NCBI GenBank assembly: GCA_037975125.1
Contig: CM075862.1
Span: 38,945,524-39,009,523 of the forward strand
Source of the DNA: Latrodectus hesperus
Taxonomy: Eukaryota > Arthropoda > Arachnida > Araneae > Theridiidae
DNA length: 64,000 nt
Direction of reading: 5' to 3'
The position numbers were made by a program, and so were the translations under genes. Below, one piece after another: positions 1 to 13,638 of the stretch (positions are counted from its first letter, which is position 1; each line of letters starts with the position of its first letter). The notes beneath the pieces were generated by a model, which worked only from the letters and a program-made list of their open reading frames with translations, was not told where the DNA came from and made no database searches.

Positions 1-1412
1 CAGGACTTGATCTTTTGGCCATGATCAAATATGCTTAACTGTGAACTCTCACCATTTTTCTACAACTAACGCTGTAAGTGGTACTCCTTACCTTATCAAA
101 CAGATGATAACGTCATTTGCATATCGTTTCAAAGCGTAAGTACAGTTTAAAATTTGCATAAAATCAGCTAACTTTAATTCAAATTTATTTTCAATGTAAA
201 TATTACTAGACATTATTTTTAAAAATGCTTCAAGAGAAGTAATCACTAATTTTCAGGGTATGCTTTAACATGAGAATGTTCATGACTTTAAGAAATATTA
301 TAAGGTATAAGGACAAAACTCATTTCCGCTTAACTTTAGACGGGATTTTTATAATGCAACATCATACGTTTTATTTTGGTGACTGGATAAGAAGTGAATG
401 ATCTATAGACTTTTATACTTTATACTTTCAAAAGCATGTCACTGAAGAAATTTCCATTATAGCTGTTTCAAAATAAAGTATAATTACATGCATATGAATA
501 TACAAAAATATATATTTGTATATACAGCGAAGCACTGCAAATATATATACGAAAAGGATATAAGTTTTCTTTGGTGATTGTTTGTTAAAACCTTTACAAA
601 ACTAAACCAAACTGATAAAAACTATTTTACAGAAGTTCCTGATGGAGATATGTTTATAAAGAAAACGGTGAAAAATAGGTATTACATCAAAAGACATAGC
701 TGTTTTATTTGTATTTATTCATTTTATATAATCAATAAAATTCAAACTTATTACATTATATGACATTATATTATAAATTTATTGATATTAACCTACGAAA
801 TTATTTTTACTGGTTATTAAGCACAACTAAAAGGTACCAGCACAATTAATTATATTGTAATTCAACAAAAGTACAGTTTACTTTAAAAGAAGAAATGCTT
901 ACAGTTTAACCTCAAATAATTTAAAGATATTCAACGTCCCAAAAGACTATAAAAATATGAATAAAATTCCCCAAATTACACGTCGATAAAAATGCTAGTC
1001 ATTTAAAAAAATAAAGTTTATTCTTTAAGGAAAGAAATCACGGTTTTATATTTTAAGGCATCTCTCAAGTGCAATTCTGCTTCTTCTTGACATAGAATCA
1101 TTACCATAGCTCAGGAAAATGGCATAAATATACGTATGAGATGGTAATTCTTAATGGGAACAAAGTTCAGTGAAATGGATCTCAGCCATTTCAGCATTCA
1201 AATTGGTTTTCCTTGAGAGAAGTAGGCCAGAATCTGCATTAAATTCTCCTTCAGACTAAAAGATCTACGATTTGAATGTTACTAGAATAGTTATTAAAAT
1301 AACAAAATTAACAAATGATTCCTAAGTATAATTAAATTTTCCAGATCTAAGTAAATTATTTAATTGGTATTCTAAAGCATAAAAATAAAGGAACGCATTA
1401 AAATTGGAACAT

Positions 1413-1416
<4 letters not shown>
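1..1416. other. AT-rich sequence, no gene seen
   Basis: No protein family, RNA gene or transposon end is recognisable on either strand. The only ORF of note is a 61-codon one at 578-763, of a size expected by chance at this base composition. An imperfect AT hairpin lies at 498-523 (arms of 9 bp). Confidence 0.6.

Positions 1417-1488
<72 letters not shown>
1417..1488. repeat. (TA)n microsatellite, 72 bp
   Basis: Pure alternating AT dinucleotide, followed by a short GT-rich stretch. It is the shortest of the main TA tracts in the window. The ORF crossing it encodes only Ile-Tyr repeats and is not a gene. Confidence 0.98.
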
Positions 1489-1491
<3 letters not shown>

Positions 1492-3260
1492 TGTGTGGGT
1501 TTGGGGTAATGTCAATTCTTCTTTCTTTCAAAGTCGTTATATTGTACACATTACCTAATAATCTGCTAATTAACTGCTTTAATTCGTTAAGGGGAGGTAT
1601 AGTTAACTTTCAGCTACTTCCAAAGTAATTTGCAAATAAACGTCTTTCACATAGTTAAAGCTCGAAAGGTTGTTATATTCATTCCCAATTACAATTCAGT
1701 TCAGTATTGCCAATTTTTAGGTGGCATAAATACATAAACATAATTCTCTCCCATGTAATTTCAAATTTATTTTCTTAAGTAAAAGACGAATAATATTTTC
1801 TTAAGTATAAGATTTAGAATGTTTGTTTCGTTTAATTTTGTTTTTTGATTTTTTATTGAGAGAGAAATTCTATCAATTAAATTGCTGATTTTGTGAGGCC
1901 ATCATCTCGATTCATTTGAGATCTTAAAATGAATTAATGACGTTATTTTAATTTATGAGAACGCGAAAATTTCACTGATGTTCCAGCGAAAATCTTTTGC
2001 GCATTAATGAATGACTAGAAGGTAATTTGTAGATAATCAAGGTAATTTGAGAAATGAAAGATTTTTCAGCACACATTTACAGATTACCCTCTCTCTCTCT
2101 AGCTAATTCGAATATTACCCAAATAATCCAAAGAGTAATTAATTTAGAGAGAATCATGTATGTAGTTAATCTTGTGTTATTATTAAGGAAATTGAATAAT
2201 TTGTTCGATATTCATATTTGTTCGAATAATCATCGAATATTAAGCTACTAATTGTACAATGTGATCCTTTGGTTTTCAAGTAAATTTATCACAACATATT
2301 TTATATTCTCTGATATATCACAAATCATATTTAAAATTATTAAAAAGTCTAAGAGTTTTCATAGATTTTGTTTATATTATAAGAGTTTAAAATTTTATCA
2401 TTTGTAATATACTTAATATTTTTATAAAATTGCATATTATTTGTCTTTTATAAAAATGCGCTAAACTTTTATTGGTGTAAACATTCTAATCCATAAAAAA
2501 TGCATAAAAGTGCTAAAATTTATTAAAAATTAAGTAAACAAAAGTGAAAACATTAAATTAACAAAATAAATATAAGCAACGCTATTTATCTCTTCTAAAA
2601 TATGCATAGGATGTTTTTCTGTTTGTGTTTCTTAAATCATTATTTGATCTAGTCATTAAAAATGATAATATGTGAAAAAGAAGCTCTTATAAATAAAAAT
2701 TATAATGTGTTCACAATACGACTTTAATAATTGAAATGTAATATTTGTAATAATAGTCACAAAAGGATTATATAATCCAAGTTATAATTTCAAATATTTC
2801 TATTATTCCAACATACAAATGGTATTACAAATGTTAAAAATGATTTCATTTGAAAGTATCATATTAATGTTCGAGACATCTAGTTACTATTTAGTTTTTA
2901 AATTTAAAAGAACTAATAAGATATCTAAATTTCCAGTTTATAACAAAACTAAAATTTGATACGCTTAATAATAATTAACATTTAAAGTTTTCAAGTACAA
3001 TTTTAAAGGCAATCAAAATATAAATTAAGATGAAATGTAAACTTGATTCTATAGCATATAATGTAATAAATTAATTGATTGTTATGTGTCAAATAAATTA
3101 GTAACGTATTAGAATAAACTAGATTAAGGGAGGAGAAGTTGCACAAGCTTTCACTTTAAATTATAAAAATGCACACTTTCACCAAACAGTTTAAATCTAA
3201 AGATACATTTTCAAAAGGCTTGAAAAAAGAAATTTAAATTTCTCTATTCATGTTCATCTG
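1489..3260. other. AT-rich sequence, no gene seen
   Basis: Nothing identifiable. A short CT run occurs near 2091-2101. ORFs are 65 codons or less, with no recognisable motif. Confidence 0.55.
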
Positions 3261-3425
3261 ATCCTAGCTAGTGGGCTCTCTTGCTTTTGATTCAAAAGTT
3301 CGTAGGCTCGAATCCCATCTTGAGTTTGGATGCTTTCAGTGATTTGGGATTTATTTTAAACTGTTGATCGTAATCTAATAGGCATGAGCGCGCGAAAATG
3401 ACGTTGAGCAACTGACAAAACGGAA
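3261..3425 (+). repeat. tRNA-derived SINE remnant, family C
   Basis: A tRNA-like head is visible: an A-box-like TAGCTAGTGGG at 3265-3275 and a B box GGCTCGAATCC at 3305-3315, about 40 bp apart as in RNA polymerase III promoters. The segment after the B box (CTTGAGTTTGGATGCTTTCA and onward to about 3365) resembles the reverse complement of about 10850-10985, so both are copies of one repeat family. No target duplication or tail can be defined, so the copy is old or truncated. It is not a functional tRNA: stems do not pair properly. Confidence 0.5.
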
Positions 3426-3429
3426 TTAT

Positions 3430-4880
3430 TTGATTCAATACATATTTATAGAGATTATTGATGAGGTTTGAATTTTTCAAAAAAAAAAGCACTGACATTC
3501 AACTTTTTCAAATTTATGCCTTAAATGAATAATATGAATAATATATAATAGAAAGAAATAATATGTAATTGAAACAAGCAATTAAAATGAAAAGATTGAT
3601 ACAAATATCTACAAAAGCTTTCAAAAATTTACATGTGTTTTCCATACAACATCATTAATTTATTCCATTATATTTCAAAAACAGAATAATTATTAATTCG
3701 TAAGGAACTTTTCTATAAAGTTTTAATAATTTGGCTTGGCACGTAATATTAATTTCTTGGATGTCTGCTTATTTTACCATATTTTAAGCATTTATGATGA
3801 GATTGCGAACGATGTATTGGCTGTGATATAGACAAACAATTATTGTAATCACATGTTTAAAACCAAATGTATAGTTACAAATTTATTCGAGATATTTAAT
3901 TATTCAGATATTCCTTTAAATTTTACAATTTTTATTGCATTTTCATTAATATTAAATAATTATAAAACAAAAATGTGTTTAATTAATTGGTGTACTTAAA
4001 TATTCTTGCTAACAGATTACATTTAATTACAGAATTCTTTACTTGCCAGCGAGTGAAACAAAATAGCTTCATTAAACTTTGAGTTAGAAAAAAAATGCTG
4101 TACGAGAGAGGGCGACCACGTTTTTCTTAATTTCTTTCTTATCTTACTTGTCTTGGGAAATGCGGATTACATGTTCGCCAAATGACTTAAATGGCGTACA
4201 TTCTAGTCTTTTGCTGGTTCGTGCCTTATCGGTGTTGCTTTTGGTTCTATCCAAAAGTAAAGTGAAAAAGAAACATGTCATCAATTCCCTTGCTTCAATC
4301 TTCTTCCTTCCAATAATTAGTTTAAAAACAATAATAAAAAGAAACTAGATGCAAAATTCATGAAAATTGCTATAACAAATATATTTAAAACTCCTAGTAA
4401 TTAATCAGGTGAATGAGAATTATTTTGTTTAAATATTTCAAATTGATTATATTTTTATTTTTTAAAACAATTCTAGTTTCGTGAGATTTATTGTTTAAAA
4501 ATTGCTAACCATTACTCAAGAGAAATAATTTTAATTGTCTCGTAAAATTAGATGTTTCCACTTTTGTCTAATGATTATCTTTCAGACTGCGTTAATTGTA
4601 CTTTGGTACCGCTAAATTAAAAGTCAATCTGAAAAACCTAATGTACGGCCTTATAGAATATCTCTTATCTTTTTAATTTTCAGAACATTTTATTGATAAT
4701 AGTTTGTATTAATATATAACAAGTGAAACTGTTACATAGAAAATTCTCAAGCACCAGCTTCATAGTAGAAATTCTAACAGTTTAATTCTACTTGACAACC
4801 GCATAAATCACATTCGAGAAAGACTATTTAAAGATAGTAGATCGTATTCACTTGTTGCAAAAGAAAAAAACTGGATTCAC
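3430..4880. other. AT-rich sequence, no gene seen
   Basis: No recognisable feature. The 66-codon ORF at 4148-4348 has no family resemblance that I can see. Confidence 0.5.
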
Positions 4881-4884
4881 TAGC

Positions 4885-5012
4885 CCCCACAAACATGTAT
4901 GAGGAAGACATAAGCACCACATCCGTTATCCGTTTCTCAACAGTGGGATTGAACTCCTAAACTTCAGCTCCGAAGATCATTATCTTAGTTCTAATCATCA
5001 ACATACGACAAT
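4885..5012 (-). repeat. tRNA-derived SINE fragment, family B
   Basis: Read on the minus strand, it has CTTCGGAGCTGAAG followed by a B-box-like GGAGTTCAATCCC, then TGTTGAGAAACGGAT and ATGTGGTGCTTATG. The same order of words occurs in the better copy at 61403-61605, so this appears to be a copy with an internal deletion. No target duplication is seen. Confidence 0.45.
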
Positions 5013-5029
5013 TTTAGTGAACTGCTAAG

Positions 5030-5255
5030 ACTATTTTAAGGAATGTTGATGTCCATATCGTAACTGTCTTCTAGGAGGAATTTCACGTATTACAAAAGAA
5101 GACACCAGAAAAACTCCCAATTATCAATTTTGGCCGATGTACAGTTAGAAGACAACCCACAATAAGCTCTTGTTATTTACCAGGATCTTGGTTTGAACTA
5201 AAGACTTTTTGCTCTGAAGAACAGTGTCCTATCACTTTGCTATGGTAAGCTCCGA
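5030..5255 (-). repeat. tRNA-derived SINE remnant, family B
   Basis: On the minus strand the order is GATAGGACACTGTTCTTCAG, a degenerate B box (AGTTCAAACC), then a body ending in a segment matching GAGTTTTnCnGGTnT...TCCTnGAAnACAnTACGA. The same landmarks are found at 61403-61605 (+), and the body end also matches 13085-13215 (-). It is strongly diverged, with no intact promoter. Confidence 0.5.
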
Positions 5256-6169
5256 GCATCCACCTTGGCAAAAGTATGTATAGAATCAAAAACTTGACAA
5301 TTTCTCTTTATACCAATGAAGTAAATTTTTCAATATATATCTGCCTACTTATACTGAGGTATTTTTTTAAATAGTGATCACCTGGTCTTTTTCTCTCAGC
5401 ACGCTACGCTAGTGGAGGAGTCAAAGTTCTGACAAAAACTTGAAACATGGATATACTTTCTCCGCAAGAGTCATTCGCATATTGAGTATAAAGTTTACAA
5501 TCAGTTACCTCTTGATTCTTTAGCGATTTTTTGACTCCAACATAGGAGCCAAGATATGACAAACGAAACGGCAGCTACGCAAAAGCTATATAGAGGGTTA
5601 CCAGAAATTAATATTTGTTGCCAAAATGTATCACCAAGCCAAATGGTACCCAATTCTAAACCCAACCCTTTATCTCAAACATGCGTTACATGTTTTTCCT
5701 CCGCTATTCAACATTAGCTAAAATAAGCAATATTTATATAATCAGAAAAGATATTATATAGTATCACAAATATTGTATGACATAAAAATAATCATTTCAG
5801 TAAGATAAAGTTACAATCCATTGTATTAAATATTAATTAACAGCATGAACAATGAAATTGTATACAAATTCTTGTAGCATACTGATATAAATTTTCTTCA
5901 TATTTTAATAAACAAGGAAAATAATTTTATTTCAAAAAATAATTCGTATTTATAAAATAATTTTACTTTAAATGTAGGCTGGCTTTATTTTTAAATTCTA
6001 TTCTTAAATGTAATACATTCTATTTACATATAACGAAAATAAAAATAATAAATATAACTTTTAGAAACAATTTAACTAAAAATGCTTGGGCAATGTGAAG
6101 ACATGGACAGAAACTTCCTTTTGAATCTTATTAGCCACATCGAGACAAAATTTTAAAAACAATCCAATC

Positions 6170-6182
6170 GTTGCCTAGCAAC
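6170..6182. promoter_or_regulatory. X-box-like palindrome (possible RFX site)
   Basis: GTTGCCTAGCAAC is a near-perfect inverted repeat of GTTGCC half-sites, the pattern bound by RFX transcription factors. The match is seen in the sequence. Function is inference only: no gene is visible nearby, and a 13-bp match can occur by chance. Confidence 0.25.
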
Positions 6183-6261
6183 TAAAACAGCAAAGCAATC
6201 ATTTGACTTTCAAACAGCATTATCGCATCCAGTTTATTACTTGCATGCTGAATTTGAATTT

Positions 6262-6282
6262 AAACCGAGCTAAACTCGGTTT
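6262..6282. repeat. 8-bp perfect hairpin
   Basis: AAACCGAG and CTCGGTTT flank a 5-base loop (CTAAA). It is not followed by a T run and has no assigned role. Confidence 0.6.
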
Positions 6283-7948
6283 CCAATCTTGACGTACGTA
6301 GGATGTCTTAAGCTCCTTTTAGACACGTAAGCTTCCTCTTCGTAGTTGACAAACGTTGTGAAAATCATGTTATTGGAAACAAGGGCCATATTTTAACGCA
6401 ATTCTCTTTCTGAAGTCGTAAATACTTGACTTCTCTCGAAGCAAATCTCTTTTGATGCCAGAATCGATATCGAAATATTAATCTCAAGACAGATGTATTT
6501 CTTATCAGTAAATCTGTTTATCTGCAGCATATTTATTTCAATATTTCTAAAACAAATTGATTTTTATGACATGTATCAAAGAATTCGTTTTATTCCTATG
6601 CTATCTAGCGTAAATTTAACATTTCTAAATAAGAACAAAGAGCAAAAGTTTCGTTTTCACAAATATTTTGTTAATATGAAATTATTAAAGAATAATGTTC
6701 AATATAAATAATAATACAAAAAGTCAAAGCATTAAATTTCAAGATTAATTCGTTTTATTTAAAACTTTTGAAAAGAAAATAATATTTAGAAAGTATTCCC
6801 CTTATAAAAAGTATGTTATGATAAGTGAAATATTATTATTAATCAAAGAACTTTGAAATTTTATGTTAATGCAATTTATTTAAATTTTTAATTATTCGAA
6901 ATGTGTATTGCTTTTAATTATATGTTTGTAATTTATATTAAAATTATTATTCTCCAGTGGGCCTAAGTCCTATTCAAATTATTCATATATAAAAATACAT
7001 TTTCCAATTTAAAATTAAAAAAAAACTCTTTCACTTTTAAGGATTTTAATGAATATTTTCTGAAAAATATTTTAAATATGAGCTCATATACTTTACAAAT
7101 TAAAATGTGCTTTGTAATTGGTGCTGCAATGAAAATTTCTTGAATTAAACTGCATTAAAATTTGAAAGTTTGACTTGCTATTTTAAGCACATATTTTTCT
7201 TAATCTATATAAAAATCTTTGACTTTATACTTATAATAAACAAGTGAATGCACAATTATAATTTTAGAAATTTGAAAACAAAATTTGAGGTAATAAATAT
7301 GTATAAAATTTCCAGAAATTTTTATGCGACGCATAAATAATTATAAAATACATTTTTAATATTTTGTATAATTGACTGTCACCAATTTTTTAGGCCTACA
7401 AATGTAATTATTTTAAAATATTTGTATAGACTTGCTAGAACTGATGTCATTTCTAAAGAAGCATAGAAATTTAAAAGTAATAATGTATGCGTTTTTAATG
7501 TAGATAACATACATTAAAACAAAATATGTATACAAATTTTTAATCTGTAAGCTATAAGGTAATAGTTTCTACAACCTTAATTTTTCTGTAAAAAAATTAA
7601 CTTCTTTTAATGCGCGTTTTTCATTAATACATTTGTTTGTTTATTAAATATATATATTAGAATATCCCGTTATTGCTATTACTACAGGTTTTTATTTTAT
7701 AACTATATCATGCACAGCATGCCAATTTTGCTTATTGTTCTTTAATTTTATTTTGTTTAAATCTATAAGTCTTCGGCGATACATAATTATTGTAACTATA
7801 AAAGTTACTTTAACGAACTCCTACCAAAGAAAATAATGGAATTTGACTTTTATATTTTAAACAAAACTTCACAAAAAATGTCTTATCAATATTAAATACA
7901 ATATTGAGTTAGATGCAAAAGTCTTTAATCCAAAACATACTCCGTACT

Positions 7949-7970
7949 CTGACGTCAGAATGCTGACGTC
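7949..7970. promoter_or_regulatory. CRE-like pair
   Basis: A full palindromic CTGACGTCAG at 7949-7958 is followed by CTGACGTC at 7963-7970. TGACGTCA is the core bound by CREB/ATF-type bZIP factors. No promoter or gene is recognisable next to it, so regulatory use is speculative. Confidence 0.25.
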
Positions 7971-8590
7971 TTGCCTTTGACAAAAGAGATTAACTCTCTC
8001 AAAAGATGCCTGTTATTTTTAGCTTTTTGTAAAAGAAGGTGTTAAAAATGACTAAAAATGCATTAATTTTGCGAAAGATACTAGTTTGTGCCTTTGTTTT
8101 GAAGCAGCATTTCCCCCTTCTTTTGTGACTCATAATTTATTAACTTTTGTTGATTTAATATGATTAATTAATCATTAGGTCAGAACATGTTTTGCGAAAG
8201 ATTAGTATAAATCTTATTTGCCTGGAAATGAAAGCCTGATAAAAGGTAATGAGAAATATTTATCATCAATAAAATAATGTAATTATTTTTAAATAATGAG
8301 CAAAACTGTTTCGCAGGTATATAAATTTATCTTAGAAGTATAGTATATATTTTTTATAAAATAAATATTTAAGCCGAGCTGCTTCATGAGAAAAATATTT
8401 TAATGATTTATGAAAATGTAATAATCTTTCCTTGTTAATATATTCGAAACATTTCCAGGAGGTTTTCAATAAATAAATAAAATTTAATAAGATTGATTAT
8501 TTTATAATCTAGGAATCATAATCTATTGAAGTAAATATAGAATATCATATTTACAGAGCTATTATGCATAGATTTATGTGTGAAATATGT

Positions 8591-8625
8591 GCTATTTCTG
8601 ACGAGTGAAATATGTCAGAAATAGC
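8591..8625. repeat. 12-bp perfect hairpin
   Basis: GCTATTTCTGAC and GTCAGAAATAGC flank an 11-base loop. The word GTGAAATATGT occurs just before the left arm and again in the loop, so a local duplication/inversion is likely. There is no sign of an RNA gene. Confidence 0.7.
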
Positions 8626-10114
8626 TATCACTCTACTATTCCTATAGTTTGTATTCTGTTGAATTTAAATAGATCGAGTGTTCATGAGTTAATACTATAT
8701 GTTCAGAACCCTCATGCGAATAATGTTTAAGATTAAAAGTAACAAAGTTTCGTGAACATTCAAAGCAAAAAATGGAATTTCAATTTCCAACAAGTAACAT
8801 TTTGATATTTTAAAATTATCTTTTATTATAAAATCAATAATGGATATTTTAGTGTTACAAAATATAGAAGTATAAGTGAGATGAATGATTGAGTATGAAT
8901 GAAGTAGTTCACATTTATGCTGCTATAAATGAATGCTAATTGTTATTGGGTACTTGTGTATAACACTGTCAATCAGAAAAATTGGTAAAATTTCGAATGG
9001 TGTTTCTAACAAATCTAATTTAATTCTGTTTTTCAGTACATATTTAACAAGAATTTAAACAAATAATAGTTTAAAAATGTTGAAATTAATATTTCAAAAT
9101 GTACGATTGATACCTTAGTAAAAGGTATTTAAAATATTTTACTATAAACTAGCTTTAAATGTATTTGCTTAGTATTAAGTAAACAAGAATGGTTCATTAC
9201 AGCAAAAAACATGTATTTTGTATGCAGTTGGCGAAATATATTGTGTTGTTTGGAGACAATTTTTAAGAATTGACGATAATTTAAGCATTTGCCGATTAAT
9301 GTCATTAACAAATGAGATTTGATAAGAAGAAAATGTAATTTATGCGTAATATTTGAAATGCCATTTTATTTTTCATTATATTCATTCAGTTATTTCGAAA
9401 TCAAAATTCGTTTTCCTTAAAATATGCTAACTGTATTTTGGTACATTCCATTAAATACACTAACTGCATTGCTATAATTTATCCTAATTTATATTCACCC
9501 ATATATTTCCATTTCAGAAAAGTTTATATTAAAAAAAGATCTATCTAAAAATAAATTTTTAGTTAGAAGTGACATTTTATAAGTAGTATAACATATTATT
9601 ATTTTTATAAACCTTATTTCTTTATCATGGAACTTGATAAAATGCTGTTATCATATTTATTTGAAAGTAAAAAATATATTACTTATCAGACATTAAAAAC
9701 AATTTTAGTTTATATTTATTTTTTAGAACAACACAAATTATTATGATTTCAAAATTACATTATACAGAAGAAAAATTACAAAATACTTTATATTATCGTG
9801 GAAATAACACACATACATAATTTTATGAATACGGAAAATCTAGAGAATCAAAGATAATATTTTGCATTTAATAAGTTGCGTACGGGATTGGATAACATTC
9901 GAAAATGATAATTTATGTTTGCTCCGTGAGAAAACCGCTCATTCATGTAAAATAAAAATAGGCATGACATGTTACTGGCAACATTTTAGAATAAGTTAAC
10001 AGTGTGTTGTGTTTCCGATACAAATTTCTTTTATTTAAGAATCTAAATTTATGAATTTTGAAATGATTTATAAATAAAAAAGTTAATCACTTAGAGGAAC
10101 CAGAAATTTTACTC

Positions 10115-10126
10115 TGAACGTAATAT
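10115..10126. repeat. Target-site duplication, left, SINE-A copy 1
   Basis: TGAACGTAATAT, repeated exactly at 10417-10428. It marks the insertion of the SINE between them. Confidence 0.85.
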
Positions 10127-10416
10127 TTTTTTCCAACGGCGTGCACTTTAGTGACGAACCCTATGCCAGAACAAGGCCAGAAACTGCTACTCATTTGTCG
10201 TTACCCAGCAGGCACTTTTGAACCAATCACGGAGGCGAGTATAGCGTTGTCCGCACCATACCAACACAATCCTGTTTTTAAGGTGGGCCACATTCATACA
10301 TCATCTCAGAAGAAAGGACAGAGAGAACAGAGAAAGAAAGTAACATCCATGCCCGAACACGGGACCCACAGCTCAGGGGTCAGGAGCGCTAACCACTCAG
10401 CCATCGGTTTGCTTAT
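10127..10416 (-). repeat. SINE family A, copy 1 (B box deleted)
   Basis: Full-length copy on the minus strand, bounded by an exact 12-bp target duplication. The tRNA-like head lies at the right end, with a good A box (TGGCTGAGTGG on the minus strand). The tail lies at the left end, with a short A run read on the minus strand. Compared with copies 2 and 3, about 12 bases are missing near 10358, removing the whole B box, so this copy should not be transcribed by RNA polymerase III. The body carries the family landmarks GTGGCCCACC and GGCATAGGGTTCGTCA. The 97-codon ORF across it is incidental. Confidence 0.85.
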
Positions 10417-10428
10417 TGAACGTAATAT
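10417..10428. repeat. Target-site duplication, right, SINE-A copy 1
   Basis: TGAACGTAATAT, identical to 10115-10126. Confidence 0.85.
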
Positions 10429-10849
10429 CAAAAATAATATTTAGTCATCGAAAGTTACGAAAATATTTATGAATGGAAAGACAAGATATAATTAAACCTC
10501 TACTAATATGTTTTAGTAATATTGAAATCATGATTACAATTTGATCTCTATAAATGAAATTACAAAAACAATTTAATGACGAAATTAATGTTCTTCTTAA
10601 ATCCCAAGGTATATGTTAATTATTGTGAATGATACATTATATGAAAAAATAAAATTTTCAAGTATCTTAAACATAATATATACATGCTTTCCTTATTTTA
10701 CAAGACATATACATTTATTCGATACATAATTGTCTGAGATTTCATCGTCAATTAACATCGCCATGCCAAGTGTACAAAATTTAAACGTAATCAATATTTC
10801 AGCAACATGGTAAGTCATCAAGTTGGCTGGTTTGATTATTTCGTCTATT
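10429..10849. other. AT-rich sequence, no gene seen
   Basis: Nothing recognisable; the 62-codon minus-strand ORF at 10693-10881 has no family resemblance. Confidence 0.5.
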
Positions 10850-10985
10850 AAAGACCATTTTTGCACACAAAGGATGATCAAACCAAGGCATGCAGTTTAA
10901 AGTGTGGATTCCGAAGCACTAGAAACATCCAACTTCAAGGTAGAATTCGAACCCACAAACTATTGAGACGAATGCAAAATATAAT
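10850..10985 (-). repeat. tRNA-derived SINE remnant, family C
   Basis: On the minus strand a B box GGTTCGAATTC (10943-10953) is preceded by an anticodon-arm-like GCATTCGTCTCAATAG and followed by CTACCTTGAAGTTGGATG, which aligns with the segment after the B box at 3305-3330. Two copies therefore define the family in this window. It is decayed, with no target duplication seen. Confidence 0.45.
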
Positions 10986-11331
10986 TACAATGGTGGATAA
11001 ACAAAGTCTTTCACACATCATCAATCACAAAATCACTAGCTGAAATGTCAGATGATCTTAGGAGTCAACTAAAGAATGAAAAAGCAGATGCTATGGTTTA
11101 CAAATTGAAAAAAATATCAAACTAAAAACTAAATAGATCCGGTGAAGGCACTGCAGAAGTAACTAAATAAATACGCAATTGAAAACGTAACAAATATTCA
11201 ATAACACAAAAAAATAACAAATACTTTTGGCCGATTAAATCGACCCGAGCTGAGAAACATAGTTCTTCTACAAAAGCGAGCAAAAACAAAAGGTGCGACT
11301 AAAAAACTATATAACAAATACAAGTTGCAAA

Positions 11332-11349
11332 GAACGCCCTCTGGCGTTC
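11332..11349. repeat. 7-bp hairpin in a GC-richer patch
   Basis: GAACGCC and GGCGTTC flank a 4-base loop. It lies in a 60-bp patch clearly richer in GC than its surroundings (ending near GTGAGTTGCTGCGG at about 11380), perhaps a transposon terminus. No partner end was found. Confidence 0.4.
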
Positions 11350-11399
11350 AGGCAGGACCACACAAGTGAGTTGCTGCGGATTGATATTTTCCACACAAA

Positions 11400-12405
<1,006 letters not shown>

Positions 12406-12566
12406 TAGATCTACCGGAAAGTTCTGTCCATTTTTGAAATAAAACAAAATAAAAAATGTATTAAATAATAGAATTAATATTAATGACTTCTTGCCAGCCG
12501 GAGAGTAATTTGTATACCCTATTTTTGAAAAATGTTTCAGCTTTCCATGCGGATATTTATGATATA

Positions 12567-12608
12567 CACACGCGCACACTCACACACACACACATACAGA
12601 CACACACT
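12567..12608. repeat. Imperfect (CA)n microsatellite
   Basis: A run of CA dinucleotides broken by CG, CT and TA steps. Confidence 0.85.
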
Positions 12609-13084
12609 ATGATTTCAATATTTGAGAAAATGCTAACTTTCAGGAACAGTGTTAAGGACTACCTAACAGGTCATGATCGTTGTAAGATAATCGAATATTT
12701 AGTGCGCAAACCTTCCCAAATGATTTCCGTTGATACTAGCTGATATTCATCTCTGTCACAAGGAAACCAATAAAATTCCCATACAGTCATCTGGACTGAC
12801 GTGCATCAATGAAATAATAACTCAACCTCCAATTTTTGTTCTTTATTAATCCCTAAAATTCTAAGATTCAACCTAATTTTATCCACTTCAATGTAAGCAG
12901 GATATTCTTATACTATAGAGAAATATATTGAAAAAAATCCTCATTAGAATACTATTAGTAAGCCATCTGCGTTTATTTTTAAATCTACAAACCAACAAAT
13001 AACTGCTTTAATGAAGAATTACAAATGTTGCAATAAAGGGTTTGAGCATAAAATGCAAAATATCTTTCGCAAGAATTTTTTATT

Positions 13085-13215
13085 GATAGTGAGCCATTTC
13101 ACGTATCACAATATGCAAAAACTAGAAAACTCCAAATCCAGCAATCCGTCAGGCGTGCACGCGGAAAGCAATAAACCAATATTTCCATTGCTCAGTACTG
13201 TCTCAGATCAAATAT
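13085..13215 (-). repeat. SINE fragment, family B body
   Basis: On the minus strand, TGAGCAATGGAAATATTGG, CTTTCCGCGTGCACGCCTG and TGGATTTGGAG align in order with the reverse complement of about 48430-48565. The end, read on the plus strand as ATTTCACGTATCACAA, matches ATTTCACGTATTACAA at about 5079-5094. No tRNA head is retained. Confidence 0.45.
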
Positions 13216-13624
13216 AGGTCTCTACAAGTGCGTGATTTTACTGATGTTTTGGTAGGAATCAGTGAGTGTCACAGTTTGCAGTGTTTCCTTCGTTTCAACT
13301 ACTGACCTTCGTCATAATTTCGTCCAAGAAACAGAAACGCAAGATATTTTATAAGTAGAATCACTGATATTTTATGATATAGTATTATTTACTAACTAAT
13401 CATATCTTGCAACATATGATTTGAAGTAACAGTTGATATACGGTTCTGTAATGATGCATATTTGTTCCATCGGAGAAACCTGTTTTAAAAATTCATTCGT
13501 AATTAATGGGAGAAAAATTCTTAGAATTTGAAAATTGTCCTGCATGCATTTTTCAAAATAACGGAATCACGAGATGCTTTAATATTGATGCCAATTTGGT
13601 AAACAAAACAAAATATTTACTTCT

Positions 13625-13638
13625 TGTTTAATTCGAAT
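13625..13638. repeat. Target-site duplication, left, SINE-A copy 2
   Basis: TGTTTAATTCGAAT; the matching copy after the element at 13940-13953 differs at one base. Confidence 0.85.

Larger units (their letters stand above)
5256..10114. other. AT-rich sequence with a few palindromes, no gene seen
   Basis: Nearly 5 kb without a recognisable gene or transposon. The 6.05-6.45 kb part is less AT-rich and holds an X-box-like palindrome and a hairpin, listed separately. A CRE-like pair at 7949-7970 and a 12-bp hairpin at 8591-8625 are also listed separately. ORFs are 72 codons or less and unrecognisable. Confidence 0.5.

Noticed and set aside
10151..10444. 97-codon plus-strand ORF
   Set aside because: It lies wholly within SINE-A copy 1 on its antisense strand; the matching region of copy 3 is not open.
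12483..12743. 86-codon ORF containing a Thr-His repeat
   Set aside because: The repeat is the translation of an imperfect (CA)n microsatellite, and the rest has no family resemblance.
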